A stretch of 64,000 nt of DNA from Kordia sp. TARA_039_SRF (GTDB lineage Bacteria > Bacteroidota > Bacteroidia > Flavobacteriales > Flavobacteriaceae), in the NCBI GenBank assembly GCA_006383075.2, contig SMNH02000009.1, positions 91,143 to 155,142 on the forward strand, given 5' to 3'. Every line of letters begins with the position of its first letter. Within the stretch, counting starts at the first letter, position 1. The notes below the pieces were generated by a model, which did no database searches, had not been told where the DNA came from, and saw nothing but the letters and a program-made list of their open reading frames with translations. The position numbers and the translations under genes are program-made. This document shows, piece by piece, positions 26,926 through 36,885 of this stretch.

Positions 26926-28290
26926 TTGCTAAGATTTGAAAAATACCCGTTAGTTATCCTAATACTAATTTTTATTGGAGTAGTTGTATCTTTTTTCTTT
27001 ACAAATGATTTTGCTTTTGTATTTGAAGGATACAACTACTTGATTTTTCAAGTGCTATTATTTTCCCTTGTCTTTGCTTTAAAGGATAGAGGAGTTAATT
27101 TTCTGCTTTCTCCAAGCTTTATAGCAGTTTCGTATGTGAATATAAATTTTTGGCTAGGGAGCTATGTTTTTAAAACGGGAAACGTTTTTACGAAGTTGCT
27201 TCCTACTTTTGAAGCATGGGAAAATTATGATCATCGCATTTTTTTTTTTAATGCCATAAATTTCCTGATTATACTCTCTTATTTTCTAACTATAAATTTA
27301 AGACTCAAAAGGCGAAAACTTCCTATTTTATTAGACATAAAAAGAATTAATCCTCGAAAGCTGTTCGTAGCAACAGCAATTCTTTTTCTAATAATTTCTC
27401 CTCTTAAGTTTAGTTTTTCTATTGTTCTCAAAAGCTTACTAGCAATTATATTATTCGTATTGATTTCACAACGATATTCGTTAAGGAAGCGAATTTTCTT
27501 CTATGCGTTAATCATCTTTATTTTTGTATTATTTTCAACTCATAGTAAGCGAGAAGCAATCTTTTTACTATTGCCTATTTTTCTTTTAGAATCTTATAAT
27601 ATAAAAATAAAGCTATCCGTAAAATTGTTTCTGAAAATTTTTGTGGGGAGTTTCATACTGCTGTATGCCATTATAGCCATGTCTATATTAAGAGGATATG
27701 GAGGATATAAAGTTGATAATTTTTATGATGCATCTGGGCATGTATTTGATTATATGACATCACACTTTTTTATGCCCGCAATTGCAAACAATTTAGAAAT
27801 TTCATCTACCTATTTACACTCTAACAACTGTATAGAATATCTGCAGGATGGAAAGATGGATTATTTACTTGGAGAAACATTTATAAAGCCATTATTTATA
27901 TTTTTCCCTCGAAGCATAATCACAAAGCCCAAGAGTTCTATTGGTTATTATACAGAAACACACGATCCAGGATTCCGAGCCAAAGGCGGCTCGTTCCCAA
28001 TTAGTATTCAATCAGAGTTTTATTTGAACTTTGGAGTTTACTCACTATTATTAATTATTCCATTCTTTATGATTTTTAATATGATGTATAAAACAATACT
28101 AGTCATGATTAAAAATCGGGAGATTATTAATTTTGCATATGCCTTGTATATCTATCAAGTTTTTTTAAGCTTGGTAAGAGGTTCTGGTCTCGATATATTT
28201 TTAGTGTATACCATTTTTTTACTATTCTTCTTTTTCTTGTATAAAATAAGTATTAAAGTATTTACCATGCCTTTACATGTTAAAGTTTAA
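26926..28290 (+). CDS. Wzy-like oligosaccharide repeat-unit polymerase
   Basis: Polytopic membrane protein of 454 residues with roughly 10-12 hydrophobic helices, starting MLRFEKYPLVILILIFIG. The TTG start at 26926 is needed because no in-frame ATG follows for more than 200 codons. A large periplasmic loop before the last helices (GYYTETHDPGFRAKGGSFPI, then IQSEFYLNFGVYSLLL) is the pattern of O-antigen/capsule repeat-unit polymerases. Base composition is clearly more AT-rich than the flanking sugar-nucleotide genes, as is common for wzy genes. It overlaps the ligase-like gene by 14 nt. Sequence identity within this family is very low, so the function rests on topology and context. Confidence 0.75.
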   Translation: MLRFEKYPLVILILIFIGVVVSFFFTNDFAFVFEGYNYLIFQVLLFSLVFALKDRGVNFLLSPSFIAVSYVNINFWLGSYVFKTGNVFTKLLPTFEAWENYDHRIFFFNAINFLIILSYFLTINLRLKRRKLPILLDIKRINPRKLFVATAILFLIISPLKFSFSIVLKSLLAIILFVLISQRYSLRKRIFFYALIIFIFVLFSTHSKREAIFLLLPIFLLESYNIKIKLSVKLFLKIFVGSFILLYAIIAMSILRGYGGYKVDNFYDASGHVFDYMTSHFFMPAIANNLEISSTYLHSNNCIEYLQDGKMDYLLGETFIKPLFIFFPRSIITKPKSSIGYYTETHDPGFRAKGGSFPISIQSEFYLNFGVYSLLLIIPFFMIFNMMYKTILVMIKNREIINFAYALYIYQVFLSLVRGSGLDIFLVYTIFLLFFFFLYKISIKVFTMPLHVKV

Positions 28291-29461
28291 AAGTAACATA
28301 CACCAAACTCAAATAACACTATTGGCTGTTTTTGGTCTTTTCATGCCTTTTAGCAGAATTGTAAATGTTAATATGGTATTGTTAGGTCTAGTTGTGCTAT
28401 TATCTATAATCACCGCGATAAGAAAACAAAATAAACAAAACATAAGCAGTGGAAAAGAGCTTTTTAGTCTAATTTTCTTTTTTGGAATCTTATTGTGTTC
28501 TTTATTATATACAGAAGAATTTTACAAAGGTCAAAAAGTTATTGTTCGAAGTTTGCCCATACTATTATTTGCTCTGAGCTTTCTTTTGATGGAACAATTC
28601 ACAAAAAAAGACGTACACAAAATTTTCAAATATTATGTTATAGGTTGTGCACTGTCTATCTTTTATTGCTTTCTTATTGCCTTTATAAACTACACAGATA
28701 ACCCTTTACCATTAACGGAAGGATTTACCTATTTTACACTAACTCTAGATTTTCACCCATCATACTTTGCGCTATATATCATCTTTGCATTTTGCGCTTT
28801 TGTATCCATATTTGATTGGAACTCAAAAACTAAAAGATGGATTCCAGTTGCAACTTGGTTTTTACTATTATTACTCATACTATTTCTAAGAAGTAGAGCT
28901 CCATTGATTATCTTACTTAGTGTTACTATTTTAATGTTGCTTAAAAAGGTAAAAAAACAACTAGCATTCATAATAGTTGCAGTATTACTTATACCTGCTT
29001 TTTTTTACATTCAAGACATTTTAGAAGTAATCTCTCAGGGCAGAAGCATCACATTATCATTGGCCGATAGGTTTCATATTTGGTCAAGTACTACCGATAT
29101 TATAAAAGAAAATATGTTTTTGGGTGTTGGAGTAGGCGATTATCAAGTAGCGTTAGATAAGCAATATTTCTTAACAGGGTTTGATAAAGGAATAGATGAA
29201 AAATTTAATTGTCACAATCAATACTTACAAACATTTCTTTCAGTCGGTTTAATTGGTTTGATAAGTCTCCTTTCAATATTTTTCTTCATCTTAAAAAAGG
29301 GAGTTCAAACACAATTATTTTTACCATTTTATTTCTTAATTGGTATAAGTATTTTAATGTTTTTTGACGCTGTATTAATTCTACAGCATGGAGTGTACTT
29401 TTTCTCTTTTTTTGCAGCTATATTTTTAAAATTTAAACAGAATACTCATGAATCTACATAA
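28277..29461 (+). CDS. O-antigen ligase-like membrane protein (Wzy_C/WaaL family)
   Basis: Inner-membrane protein of 394 residues with about ten helices. The family's main periplasmic loop is present: SLADRFHIWSSTTDIIKEN, GVGVGDYQVALDKQYF, and the conserved His in FNCHNQYLQTFLSVGLIG followed by a helix. This is the O-antigen ligase (Wzy_C) signature, which covers both WaaL ligases and some polymerases. With two other polymerase-like genes nearby, transfer of the finished polymer to an acceptor is a plausible role. It overlaps both neighbours by 14 nt, so translation is probably coupled. Confidence 0.82.
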   Translation: MLKFKSNIHQTQITLLAVFGLFMPFSRIVNVNMVLLGLVVLLSIITAIRKQNKQNISSGKELFSLIFFFGILLCSLLYTEEFYKGQKVIVRSLPILLFALSFLLMEQFTKKDVHKIFKYYVIGCALSIFYCFLIAFINYTDNPLPLTEGFTYFTLTLDFHPSYFALYIIFAFCAFVSIFDWNSKTKRWIPVATWFLLLLLILFLRSRAPLIILLSVTILMLLKKVKKQLAFIIVAVLLIPAFFYIQDILEVISQGRSITLSLADRFHIWSSTTDIIKENMFLGVGVGDYQVALDKQYFLTGFDKGIDEKFNCHNQYLQTFLSVGLIGLISLLSIFFFILKKGVQTQLFLPFYFLIGISILMFFDAVLILQHGVYFFSFFAAIFLKFKQNTHEST

Positions 29462-30350
29462 ATTACTTACTTGCTTTTGTTTCTTCATAGGCTGTGTAGC
29501 GTATTGCCAGATAGATACTAGTAGATGTAGTGAAGTATTAAACGAAGATTTTTCGCCAAGAGTTTTCAATCTTTTAAAAAACAAACTTCTTTCTAACTCA
29601 TCCAATGCTAATACGATGTATTTAGTTGATAAAAACGACTTAAAAATATTCTCGTACAATGGCAATGGCGTAGTAACAGCAGGCATAGATGAGCAACACA
29701 AAAGAATAGCAATTTCCTACTATGTAAACACTATACATGTATACAACATACAAACGCTAGACACTATCAAAAAAATTGACTTAGAAGCAAAGTGCAGCGC
29801 TTTGTCGCTACATAAAGATGTATTGGTGTACGGTTTAGATAACGGATTGGTAAAAGAATATGATTTTATCTCCAAAAAGGAAAAAACAATTGCAACGCAT
29901 GCCGGTATTGTGAGAGGCGTACAGGTGCTTAATGACGGTACTATACTAAGTATTTCAAGTGATGGTGAATTAAAAATGAATCATCCAACAAAAAAATTAA
30001 AACACAAATTTCCTAAAGTGCTTACCGCAATGGCAGTTTCTTCAAGCGAAGAGATGATTGCAATTGGCACTTTTGACGGATCGGTGTATCTTTTAAATAG
30101 AAACTATGAAACTGTGGCAGAATTAGCGCCGCACACAAGTGTTATTACTCAGATAAAGTTTAGAAATAATCAAGAACTTATCACGTCTTCGTTTGACAAA
30201 AAGTTAATAAATACAGATATTACCACAAAAAAAATGACACTTATACACACATCAAAAGATTATATAATGGCGTTCGACATGAGTGCAGATAAGCTTATAT
30301 TTAGTGATAGAAGTGGAACGGTTACGTTTTACAATCTTAAATGTCAATAA
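29448..30350 (+). CDS. exported WD40-like beta-propeller protein
   Basis: A 300-residue protein with a signal peptide (MNLHKLLTCFCFFIGCVAYC) and no later membrane helix. The mature part is a series of WD40-like blades: GNGVVTAGIDEQHKRIAIS with TIHVYNIQTL; KDVLVYGLDNGLVKEYDF; GTILSISSDGELKMN; EEMIAIGTFDGSVYLLN; QELITSSFDKKLINTD; ADKLIFSDRSGTVTFYNL. About six or seven blades fit the length. It overlaps the ligase gene by 14 nt and precedes the flippase gene by 28 nt, so it is built into the polymerisation module. Propellers usually hold protein complexes together; a scaffold role for the periplasmic polymerase/ligase machinery is possible but unproven. Confidence 0.75.
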   Translation: MNLHKLLTCFCFFIGCVAYCQIDTSRCSEVLNEDFSPRVFNLLKNKLLSNSSNANTMYLVDKNDLKIFSYNGNGVVTAGIDEQHKRIAISYYVNTIHVYNIQTLDTIKKIDLEAKCSALSLHKDVLVYGLDNGLVKEYDFISKKEKTIATHAGIVRGVQVLNDGTILSISSDGELKMNHPTKKLKHKFPKVLTAMAVSSSEEMIAIGTFDGSVYLLNRNYETVAELAPHTSVITQIKFRNNQELITSSFDKKLINTDITTKKMTLIHTSKDYIMAFDMSADKLIFSDRSGTVTFYNLKCQ

Positions 30351-30378
30351 AGTCTAAAAGAGGTATATTTAAAATTGA

Positions 30379-31656
30379 ATGGCTACAATAAAACAACAAA
30401 TACAGAAGCTATTAAAAACGAAGTTAATTAAGGACTCTTTTTGGTCTTTATTTGGGAATGTAGCACACAAAGGATTGGCCATCGTTGCAGGAATTTTTAT
30501 TGCTAGAATTTTAGGAAGAGATATTTTTGGCGAATACAGTATTATAAAAAGTACAATTACTGCTGCAGCACTCTTTTCAAACTTTGGCTTGATGTACACA
30601 TCAACAAAGTTCATTTCAGAATACAACAAAAAAAGCAAAGAAGATTTAAAACTAATTGTAAAATATACACACCAAATTGTATTATTACTCAGTAGTGTTG
30701 TGGCAATTTTAATTTGCTTAAACGCAGAATATGTCGCAGAAGTGATTTTAGAGAGTGAAACGTTTAAAAAACCTTTGCAAATATTTGGTGTCTTAATTAT
30801 TGTAAACTCTCTAGTATCGTTACAAATAGGAATACTTGCTGGTTTAGGGAAGTTTAAGGAAATGAGCAAAATTAATGCTATTGTTGGTGTGTTAACACTA
30901 GTACTCAGTATTGTATTTGTCTATTCCTATGGATTATATGGTGCATTAGCAGCACTTTTAATCGTTCAAGTAGTCAACTTATTACTTAGTTTTAGATTGA
31001 TTGGAGCTTCACTTCCTAAAGACATTACATACAATACAGAAGAACCTGAATTGCGAAAAGCTATTATTAAATTCTCTTTTCCAATTGCTATTCAAGAAGC
31101 CGTATATTCGGTATTTAGTTGGACTATCGTATATTTAATTCTAAATGTATCATCCTCTGGTGAAGTTGGATTATACAGAGCGAGTTTACAACTTAACGCT
31201 ATCATTTTATTCATTCCTGGCATTTTAAGAAATGTAGTACTTTCTCATTTATCGAGCGCAGATGAAGATGACCATAGTAAAATTATGAAAACGATATTAA
31301 AAATAAATTTTGTAGCTACCTTTATCCCTGCATTAATATTATTTCTAGGAGCAAACTACATTGCGCAACTATATGGAGAAACCTTTTCAGACTTAGGGAA
31401 TCTAATTCAAATATCTGTATTTATTACTATTTTTGTCAGTATTAGTAATGTTTATGCGCAAGCATATATGTCCAAAGGAATGAACTGGACAATGTTGGCT
31501 TTTAGACTTATAAGAGATTTAGGAACCATTAGTGTATTTCTACTATTGGTCAATGAATTCCATTCTACAGCTAAAACAATGATTTATAGTCAGCTTACCT
31601 TGAGTTTTGTTTTCATGCTTATCATGATTTTTTATTATAAATACAAAAAGCATTGA
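30379..31656 (+). CDS. Wzx-type flippase (oligosaccharide flippase family)
   Basis: Polytopic inner-membrane protein of 425 residues with the pattern of MOP-superfamily polysaccharide exporters. The N-terminus contains DSFWSLFGNVAHKGLAIVAG followed by FIARILGRDIFGEYSIIKS, the typical first helix and G-x(5)-FG motif. Repeated helices follow to the C-terminus, with 12-14 predicted. It should flip undecaprenyl-linked repeat units to the periplasm. Its position between ligase-like and polymerase-like genes is classical for a Wzx/Wzy system. Its AT-rich composition matches that of its immediate neighbours. Confidence 0.9.
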   Translation: MATIKQQIQKLLKTKLIKDSFWSLFGNVAHKGLAIVAGIFIARILGRDIFGEYSIIKSTITAAALFSNFGLMYTSTKFISEYNKKSKEDLKLIVKYTHQIVLLLSSVVAILICLNAEYVAEVILESETFKKPLQIFGVLIIVNSLVSLQIGILAGLGKFKEMSKINAIVGVLTLVLSIVFVYSYGLYGALAALLIVQVVNLLLSFRLIGASLPKDITYNTEEPELRKAIIKFSFPIAIQEAVYSVFSWTIVYLILNVSSSGEVGLYRASLQLNAIILFIPGILRNVVLSHLSSADEDDHSKIMKTILKINFVATFIPALILFLGANYIAQLYGETFSDLGNLIQISVFITIFVSISNVYAQAYMSKGMNWTMLAFRLIRDLGTISVFLLLVNEFHSTAKTMIYSQLTLSFVFMLIMIFYYKYKKH

Positions 31657-31664
31657 ATGATAAA

Positions 31665-32858
31665 ATGATACATAAAAAAGTTAATTTAAATATTGTTTTA
31701 GGGGTAATTCTATGCTTTTTGCTTTTTGATTTAATTACCAAAATATTCCACGTATACAGAATAAGCGGATTTAATCGGTATAGTGCTATTCCTAAGCTAT
31801 TTTTAGAAGTATATTTAATTTATCTGTTCTTTAAAAACAGTAAAAAAGATATAAAAGGGATTTCTTGCATATTAATATTAATTATAATATCTGGCATCAA
31901 TCTGTTTTTTACAGATGAAAAAATAACCAATGAATTAATATTCAATAAAGTATATGATCTCAACAAATACATATATTCCTTTTTCTTTGCTATCGTTTTA
32001 TTAGCGTATGAAAAAAATGAGCGAATAAAGGTTTTGACCTACATACGAAATGTTTTATTAGTCATAGGTATTATCAATGGAATATGTATGATTATTGGTT
32101 TATTTACAAACATAGAACTGCTAAGGTCGTACGAAGGTACAGGTAGATTTGGATACAATGGGCTTTTCGTAAAAACTTCAGAGACGAGTTATATGTATAT
32201 CTTGTTCATTATATCTACATATTATGAGTATATTAAAACAAATAAAAATGGACTTCTATGTCTGTTTTTTATTTTCGTTTCCTTACTTATAGGAACCAAA
32301 GCGATTTGGTTATTTATATTATTATTGACAGGGATACACTTATTACTTCATAAAAATAAATTTATCCGAAGCGTATCAAAAGTAGGCTTAGCTCTTAGTG
32401 TACTATTCTCATTTATATTTTATGATTACATCGTAAAATTAGTAGTTAACTCATTTTCTTTTGGACCTGTTATATATGAAAAGCATGGATTCCTTACGGT
32501 ACTAACATCAAAGAGAGACTTGTTACTTATGGATACCATAGCATATATAAACGAAAAAGGAACCGTATTAAATTATCTATTTGGCGGAATAAATATTAGA
32601 AAATATGGCTCTGAATTTGGAATAGTAGATATCTTTATTTTCTTTGGAATAATAGGGATTATCATATTTACTTATTTAATAAAAAGAATCTATTTCAAAG
32701 AATTCGCAGGAATTCACAAAATTTTACTACTAATTTCTCTGATACTAGTTACTTTCTTTGCTGGAAATTTTTTTATGAGTATAATGTGTAGCATCTTTGC
32801 ATTTGTAGTTTTTCAGAACATGGATTATGCCAATGTTCCTAATAAGTTAGATGGCTAG
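31665..32858 (+). CDS. second polymerase-like membrane protein (Wzy/O-antigen polymerase type)
   Basis: Membrane protein of 397 residues with about 10-11 hydrophobic helices. The ATG at 31665 is used; a TTG at 31653 overlapping the wzx stop would add four residues. Features typical of Wzy-like proteins are a periplasmic loop with GRFGYNGLFVKTSETSYMYI and a later loop with EKHGFLTVLTSKRDLLLMDT, then GGINIRKYGSEFGIVDIF, as in EpsG/Wzy-type polymerases. It is extremely AT-rich. It follows wzx directly, and 146 bp without a gene come after. Whether this protein or the one at 26926 is the true polymerase cannot be told from the sequence. Confidence 0.72.
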   Translation: MIHKKVNLNIVLGVILCFLLFDLITKIFHVYRISGFNRYSAIPKLFLEVYLIYLFFKNSKKDIKGISCILILIIISGINLFFTDEKITNELIFNKVYDLNKYIYSFFFAIVLLAYEKNERIKVLTYIRNVLLVIGIINGICMIIGLFTNIELLRSYEGTGRFGYNGLFVKTSETSYMYILFIISTYYEYIKTNKNGLLCLFFIFVSLLIGTKAIWLFILLLTGIHLLLHKNKFIRSVSKVGLALSVLFSFIFYDYIVKLVVNSFSFGPVIYEKHGFLTVLTSKRDLLLMDTIAYINEKGTVLNYLFGGINIRKYGSEFGIVDIFIFFGIIGIIIFTYLIKRIYFKEFAGIHKILLLISLILVTFFAGNFFMSIMCSIFAFVVFQNMDYANVPNKLDG

Positions 32859-33004
32859 AAATGATTTTTTGATAAAAAAACAAAAACCTTGATAGGTCTT
32901 ATAAAACCTTCAAAATATGCAATTATTAATGTCTATATACTTTTTGGATAATATTTAAATCAACAACAAAAAAGTAAAGAATTAAACACAGTACATAATA
33001 AAAA

Positions 33005-34078
33005 ATGAGTGTCAAAGTTCTCTTCATAACGGGTAAATTACAGCATTACAGAGTGCCTATTTTCAACTTAATAGTTAAAAATAGTAACATTGATTTAACC
33101 GTAGCACATGCCTCAAAAAAAATAACTACTGAAGATGACTTATTTGAAGAAAAAATTCTAAACGAGAAAAAACTAGGGCCTTTTACATATCACAAAGAAA
33201 ACCTTCTGAAATATTGCAATGAATTTGATGTAGTAGTTTCTATGTTATACCTTCAAAAGCTCTCTTTGATGAAGTTGTTATTTTCAAGAAGAAAATTTAA
33301 ACTTCTTTATTGGGGAATTGGAGTTAAAGCCTCACAAAATAGTGAGTTTGATGCGCCTACATTTCTAAATAAAATACGATATTACATTGCACGAAAAAGC
33401 GATGGAATGATATTTTATACAGAGTATGCTAAAGATAAATATATCGCTAATGGTATTAAAAAAGAGAAGTTATTCGTAATGAATAACACTGTAGAAGTAT
33501 TACCTAAAATTACAAAAGCAGAAAAAAAAGAAATTTTACTATTTGTAGGAACTTTAAACAAATCCAAAAAAATTCTAGATCTCTTAAAAGCTTATAAAAA
33601 AGTGTACGCAACAAATAAAGAGCTTCCAATATTAGAAGTTGTAGGAAATGGAGTTGACTTTGAAGAAGCGAATACTTGGGTGAAAGAAAATAATCTAAGC
33701 GAAAAAATAAAAATGCTTGGTGCTATTTATGACGAATTAGAATTAGAAAAAAAATACAAAAGAGCGTTAGCTTGTATATCTCCAGGTCAAGCTGGCTTAT
33801 CTGTTTTATCTGCATTTGGGCATGGAGTTCCATTCATAACAAGTAGTAATGCAATAACAGGAGGAGAAAGACTAAATATAAAAAATGGATTCAATGGTAT
33901 TCTCTTCAGTACAAATGAAGAATTAGAAAACATCATTGCTGACATTGCAACAAACCCCAAAAAATATATTAAAATGGGCGATAACGCTCAAGAATTTTAT
34001 CATAAAGAACGCTCTCCAAAAATTATGGCGAAAGGCTTTATAGATGCTGTTAATTATGTTCAAAACAAAGACTCATGA
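33005..34078 (+). CDS. GT4-type glycosyltransferase
   Basis: Cytosolic or membrane-associated glycosyltransferase of 357 residues with the GT-B fold. The N-terminal domain begins [20 protein letters not shown], a form common in polysaccharide GT4 enzymes that start at the HYR element. The C-terminal domain has [20 protein letters not shown], then [19 protein letters not shown] with GVPFITS, corresponding to the donor-binding E/G-rich region. It overlaps the acetyltransferase gene by 4 nt (ATGA). Donor and acceptor sugars are unknown. Confidence 0.85.
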   Translation: MSVKVLFITGKLQHYRVPIFNLIVKNSNIDLTVAHASKKITTEDDLFEEKILNEKKLGPFTYHKENLLKYCNEFDVVVSMLYLQKLSLMKLLFSRRKFKLLYWGIGVKASQNSEFDAPTFLNKIRYYIARKSDGMIFYTEYAKDKYIANGIKKEKLFVMNNTVEVLPKITKAEKKEILLFVGTLNKSKKILDLLKAYKKVYATNKELPILEVVGNGVDFEEANTWVKENNLSEKIKMLGAIYDELELEKKYKRALACISPGQAGLSVLSAFGHGVPFITSSNAITGGERLNIKNGFNGILFSTNEELENIIADIATNPKKYIKMGDNAQEFYHKERSPKIMAKGFIDAVNYVQNKDS

Positions 34079-34716
34079 TATCTTACTTTATCTCACTATT
34101 TTCATTAAAAAAACTGACGCACAAAGCAGTTTCATTTTTAGCGTATTGGGACAAAACTTCATCCTTTACCAAAACATCAGAAATAAGACGATTTGCAAAA
34201 TTAAAATCTAGTACTGTCGGTAGATATTCTAGGATTAATCCAAACTGTAAATTGGCAAATACAAATGTAGGGAACTTTACAGCTATAGGTAGAGATACTA
34301 CTATTGGACTAGGAAAACACCCAATGAACTATGTTTCTACTCAAAACATTTTTTACAAAAAAAATAACATGAATAATAGATGGGTAAAACCAATCAATAT
34401 GGAGCCTACACCACCTATTAGTATTGGAAGCGATGTGTGGATTGGGGTAGAAGCCATGATTTTAGACGGGCTTACTGTCGGTGACGGAGCTGTAATTGGA
34501 GCCAGAGCTGTTGTCACTAAAAATGTACCTCCATATGCAATTGCCGTTGGAGCACCAGCCAAAATAATAAAATACAGATTTGAGCAAGAAGTTATAGATA
34601 GACTTTTAGAAATTCAATGGTGGAATTTTACTGATGAAGAAATTGATAAATATGTAGAGTTTTTTAGGGAAGAAGAGATTACACTCGAAGTAATCAACAA
34701 ATATTTTCCTAAATGA
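34075..34716 (+). CDS. left-handed beta-helix acetyltransferase (CatB/WcaF-like)
   Basis: A 213-residue hexapeptide-repeat protein. Repeats run from [20 protein letters not shown] through [13 protein letters not shown], then [39 protein letters not shown] turns and [18 protein letters not shown], the usual end of CatB/NodL-type O-acetyltransferases. It probably acetylates a sugar of the repeat unit in the cytosol using acetyl-CoA. Translation is coupled to the upstream GT4 gene by a 4-nt overlap, suggesting both act on the same residue. Confidence 0.86.
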   Translation: MISYFISLFSLKKLTHKAVSFLAYWDKTSSFTKTSEIRRFAKLKSSTVGRYSRINPNCKLANTNVGNFTAIGRDTTIGLGKHPMNYVSTQNIFYKKNNMNNRWVKPINMEPTPPISIGSDVWIGVEAMILDGLTVGDGAVIGARAVVTKNVPPYAIAVGAPAKIIKYRFEQEVIDRLLEIQWWNFTDEEIDKYVEFFREEEITLEVINKYFPK

Positions 34717-34737
34717 TTTTTTTAAATTGAAGAAATA

Positions 34738-36852
34738 ATGAAACAAATACTACAATCCTTCAAAACAGGAGTCACTGAATTGGCAGAATTGCCTTCACCT
34801 CGTGTAAAAGGTGGACAAGTTTTAATCCAAACGACAAGAAGTCTAGTGTCTTTAGGAACAGAGCGTATGCTGGTTGAATTTGGAAAAGCATCTTTAATCC
34901 AAAAAGCAAGACAACAACCAGACAAAGTAAAAATGGTGCTCGACAAAATAAAAACAGAAGGCCTCATGCCAACGATTGAAACTGTTTTTAACAAACTAGA
35001 GCAGCCACTTCCGTTAGGCTATTGTAATGTTGGAAAAGTAGTTGCGGTTGGAAAAGGTGTCACCGATTTTAAAGTAGGTGATAGAGTAGCTTCCAACGGG
35101 CAACACGCCGAATTTGTTTCTGTACCACAAAATTTAGTAGCACACATTCCTGATAATATCTCAGACGAAGAAGCGGCATTTACTGTGATTGGTTCTATCG
35201 GATTGCAAGGAATTCGCTTAGTAAATCCTACAATGGGCGAAACCATTGTGGTGATTGGTTTAGGACTCATCGGATTGCTTACGGCTGAAATGCTAGTCGC
35301 AAATGGTTGTAAAGTAATAGGATACGACTTAGACGATAAAAAAATCGAAATCGCAAAACAAAAAGGCATCATCGCTTTCAATCCGCGAAATGGAAACGAC
35401 CCTGTAAAATTTGTTTTAGAAAATACCAACAACATCGGAGCCGACGGTGTGATTATCACCGCTTCTGCTAAAACGAATGATATCATTTCGCAAGCGGCTC
35501 AAATGAGTAGAAAGCGCGGACGAATTACCTTAGTTGGTGTTATTGGATTAAACATTTCAAGAGCAGAATTCTACGAAAAAGAATTAACCTTCCAAGTATC
35601 ATGTTCGTACGGACCAGGACGTTACGATGACGATTACGAATTTAAAGGAATCGACTATCCGTTACCATTTGTACGTTGGACAGAAAAGCGAAACTTTGAA
35701 ACAGTATTACAACTCATCGCTGCTGGAAAACTTGAAGTAAAAAACCTAATTTCAGAAGTCGTTCCGCTAGATGAATACGACAAAATATACGGAGACATTG
35801 GAAACTCAAAATCCATTGCCTCCATCATAAAATACAGTGAAGATTCCAAACTAGAAAACACCATTGTAGTCAACAAAAAAGAACTACAACCCACCAAAGG
35901 AATCATAGGATTGGTTGGTGCTGGAAACTTTACAAAAATGACCTTATTGCCTGCGCTAAAAGGCTCGGATGCACAAATAAAACACATTGTGTCTTCTGGC
36001 GGCGTGAACGGAACAGCTTTGGCAAGAAAACACAACATTGCCCAAAGTACTACCGATTACGATTTAGTCTTAAACGATGAAGAAGTAGACTTGGTAATGA
36101 TTACCACGCGTCACAACTTGCACGCTGATATGGTTATCAAAGCATTGGACAAAGGAAAACACGTCTTTGTTGAAAAACCATTAGCGTTAAATCACGAAGA
36201 GTTGGAAGCGATTGAAGCAAGCTACCAAAAAAGCCATGGAACGCTCATGATTGGGTTTAACCGTCGTTTTTCGCCACATACACAAAAAATAAAATCCTTA
36301 ATCGGTGATGCGCCAATGAACATCATCGCTACGATGAATGCAGGCGCCATTCCACCAGAAGTTTGGGTACATGATATGGCAGTCGGTGGCGGAAGAATCA
36401 TTGGAGAAGCTTGTCACTACTTGGATTTAATTGTATTCCTTTCGGGAAGTAAAATTAAATCGGTTTGTATGAATGCGTTGGGTGAAAATCCAGCAGAAAA
36501 TACCGATAATGCTTCCATCTTAGTCAAACTAGAAAATGGTTCTACAGGTGTTGTTAACTACTTTGCAAACGGTTCAAAATCGTACGCAAAAGAGCGATTA
36601 GAAGTCTTCTCACAAGAGAAAACACTCATCATGGACAACTTTATCAAAACATCAGGTTACGGCGTAAAAGGGTTCAAAAGCCTCAAAACAAAGTTAGACA
36701 AAGGTCACAAAGCACAATTTGGATCAATAGTTAACAAAATAAAAGAAGGTGACATTGCGTTAATTCCGTATGACGAATTAATCAATGTCACCAAAGCGAG
36801 TTTTGCAGCAATTCAAAGCTTGAAAGAAGGAAAGTGGATTGAAATTGAATAA
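34738..36852 (+). CDS. bi-domain oxidoreductase: MDR alcohol dehydrogenase fused to Gfo/Idh/MocA
   Basis: A 704-residue fusion. Residues 1 to ~350 are a medium-chain dehydrogenase with the Rossmann motif VVIGLGLIGLLTAEMLVANG; the usual catalytic-zinc GxCGxD block is replaced by VSLGTERMLV, so this half is probably zinc-free. From about residue 390 (GLVGAGNFTKMTLLPAL) to the end it is a Gfo/Idh/MocA oxidoreductase with HVFVEKPLALN. This natural fusion recurs in bacterial exopolysaccharide loci, usually next to a heparinase II/III-like gene, as here (33 nt downstream). The sugar substrate is not known. Its base composition returns to that of the sugar-nucleotide genes, marking the right end of the AT-rich core. 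Confidence 0.9.
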   Translation: MKQILQSFKTGVTELAELPSPRVKGGQVLIQTTRSLVSLGTERMLVEFGKASLIQKARQQPDKVKMVLDKIKTEGLMPTIETVFNKLEQPLPLGYCNVGKVVAVGKGVTDFKVGDRVASNGQHAEFVSVPQNLVAHIPDNISDEEAAFTVIGSIGLQGIRLVNPTMGETIVVIGLGLIGLLTAEMLVANGCKVIGYDLDDKKIEIAKQKGIIAFNPRNGNDPVKFVLENTNNIGADGVIITASAKTNDIISQAAQMSRKRGRITLVGVIGLNISRAEFYEKELTFQVSCSYGPGRYDDDYEFKGIDYPLPFVRWTEKRNFETVLQLIAAGKLEVKNLISEVVPLDEYDKIYGDIGNSKSIASIIKYSEDSKLENTIVVNKKELQPTKGIIGLVGAGNFTKMTLLPALKGSDAQIKHIVSSGGVNGTALARKHNIAQSTTDYDLVLNDEEVDLVMITTRHNLHADMVIKALDKGKHVFVEKPLALNHEELEAIEASYQKSHGTLMIGFNRRFSPHTQKIKSLIGDAPMNIIATMNAGAIPPEVWVHDMAVGGGRIIGEACHYLDLIVFLSGSKIKSVCMNALGENPAENTDNASILVKLENGSTGVVNYFANGSKSYAKERLEVFSQEKTLIMDNFIKTSGYGVKGFKSLKTKLDKGHKAQFGSIVNKIKEGDIALIPYDELINVTKASFAAIQSLKEGKWIEIE

Positions 36853-36885
36853 TTTCACGATGTAGAAAAACAAAATACTACCATC

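Noticed and set aside
32894..32909. Near-palindrome AGGTCTTATAAAACCT downstream of the second wzy-like gene
   Set aside because: One mismatch in a 16-nt AT-rich palindrome with no T-run or repeat partner; likely chance.
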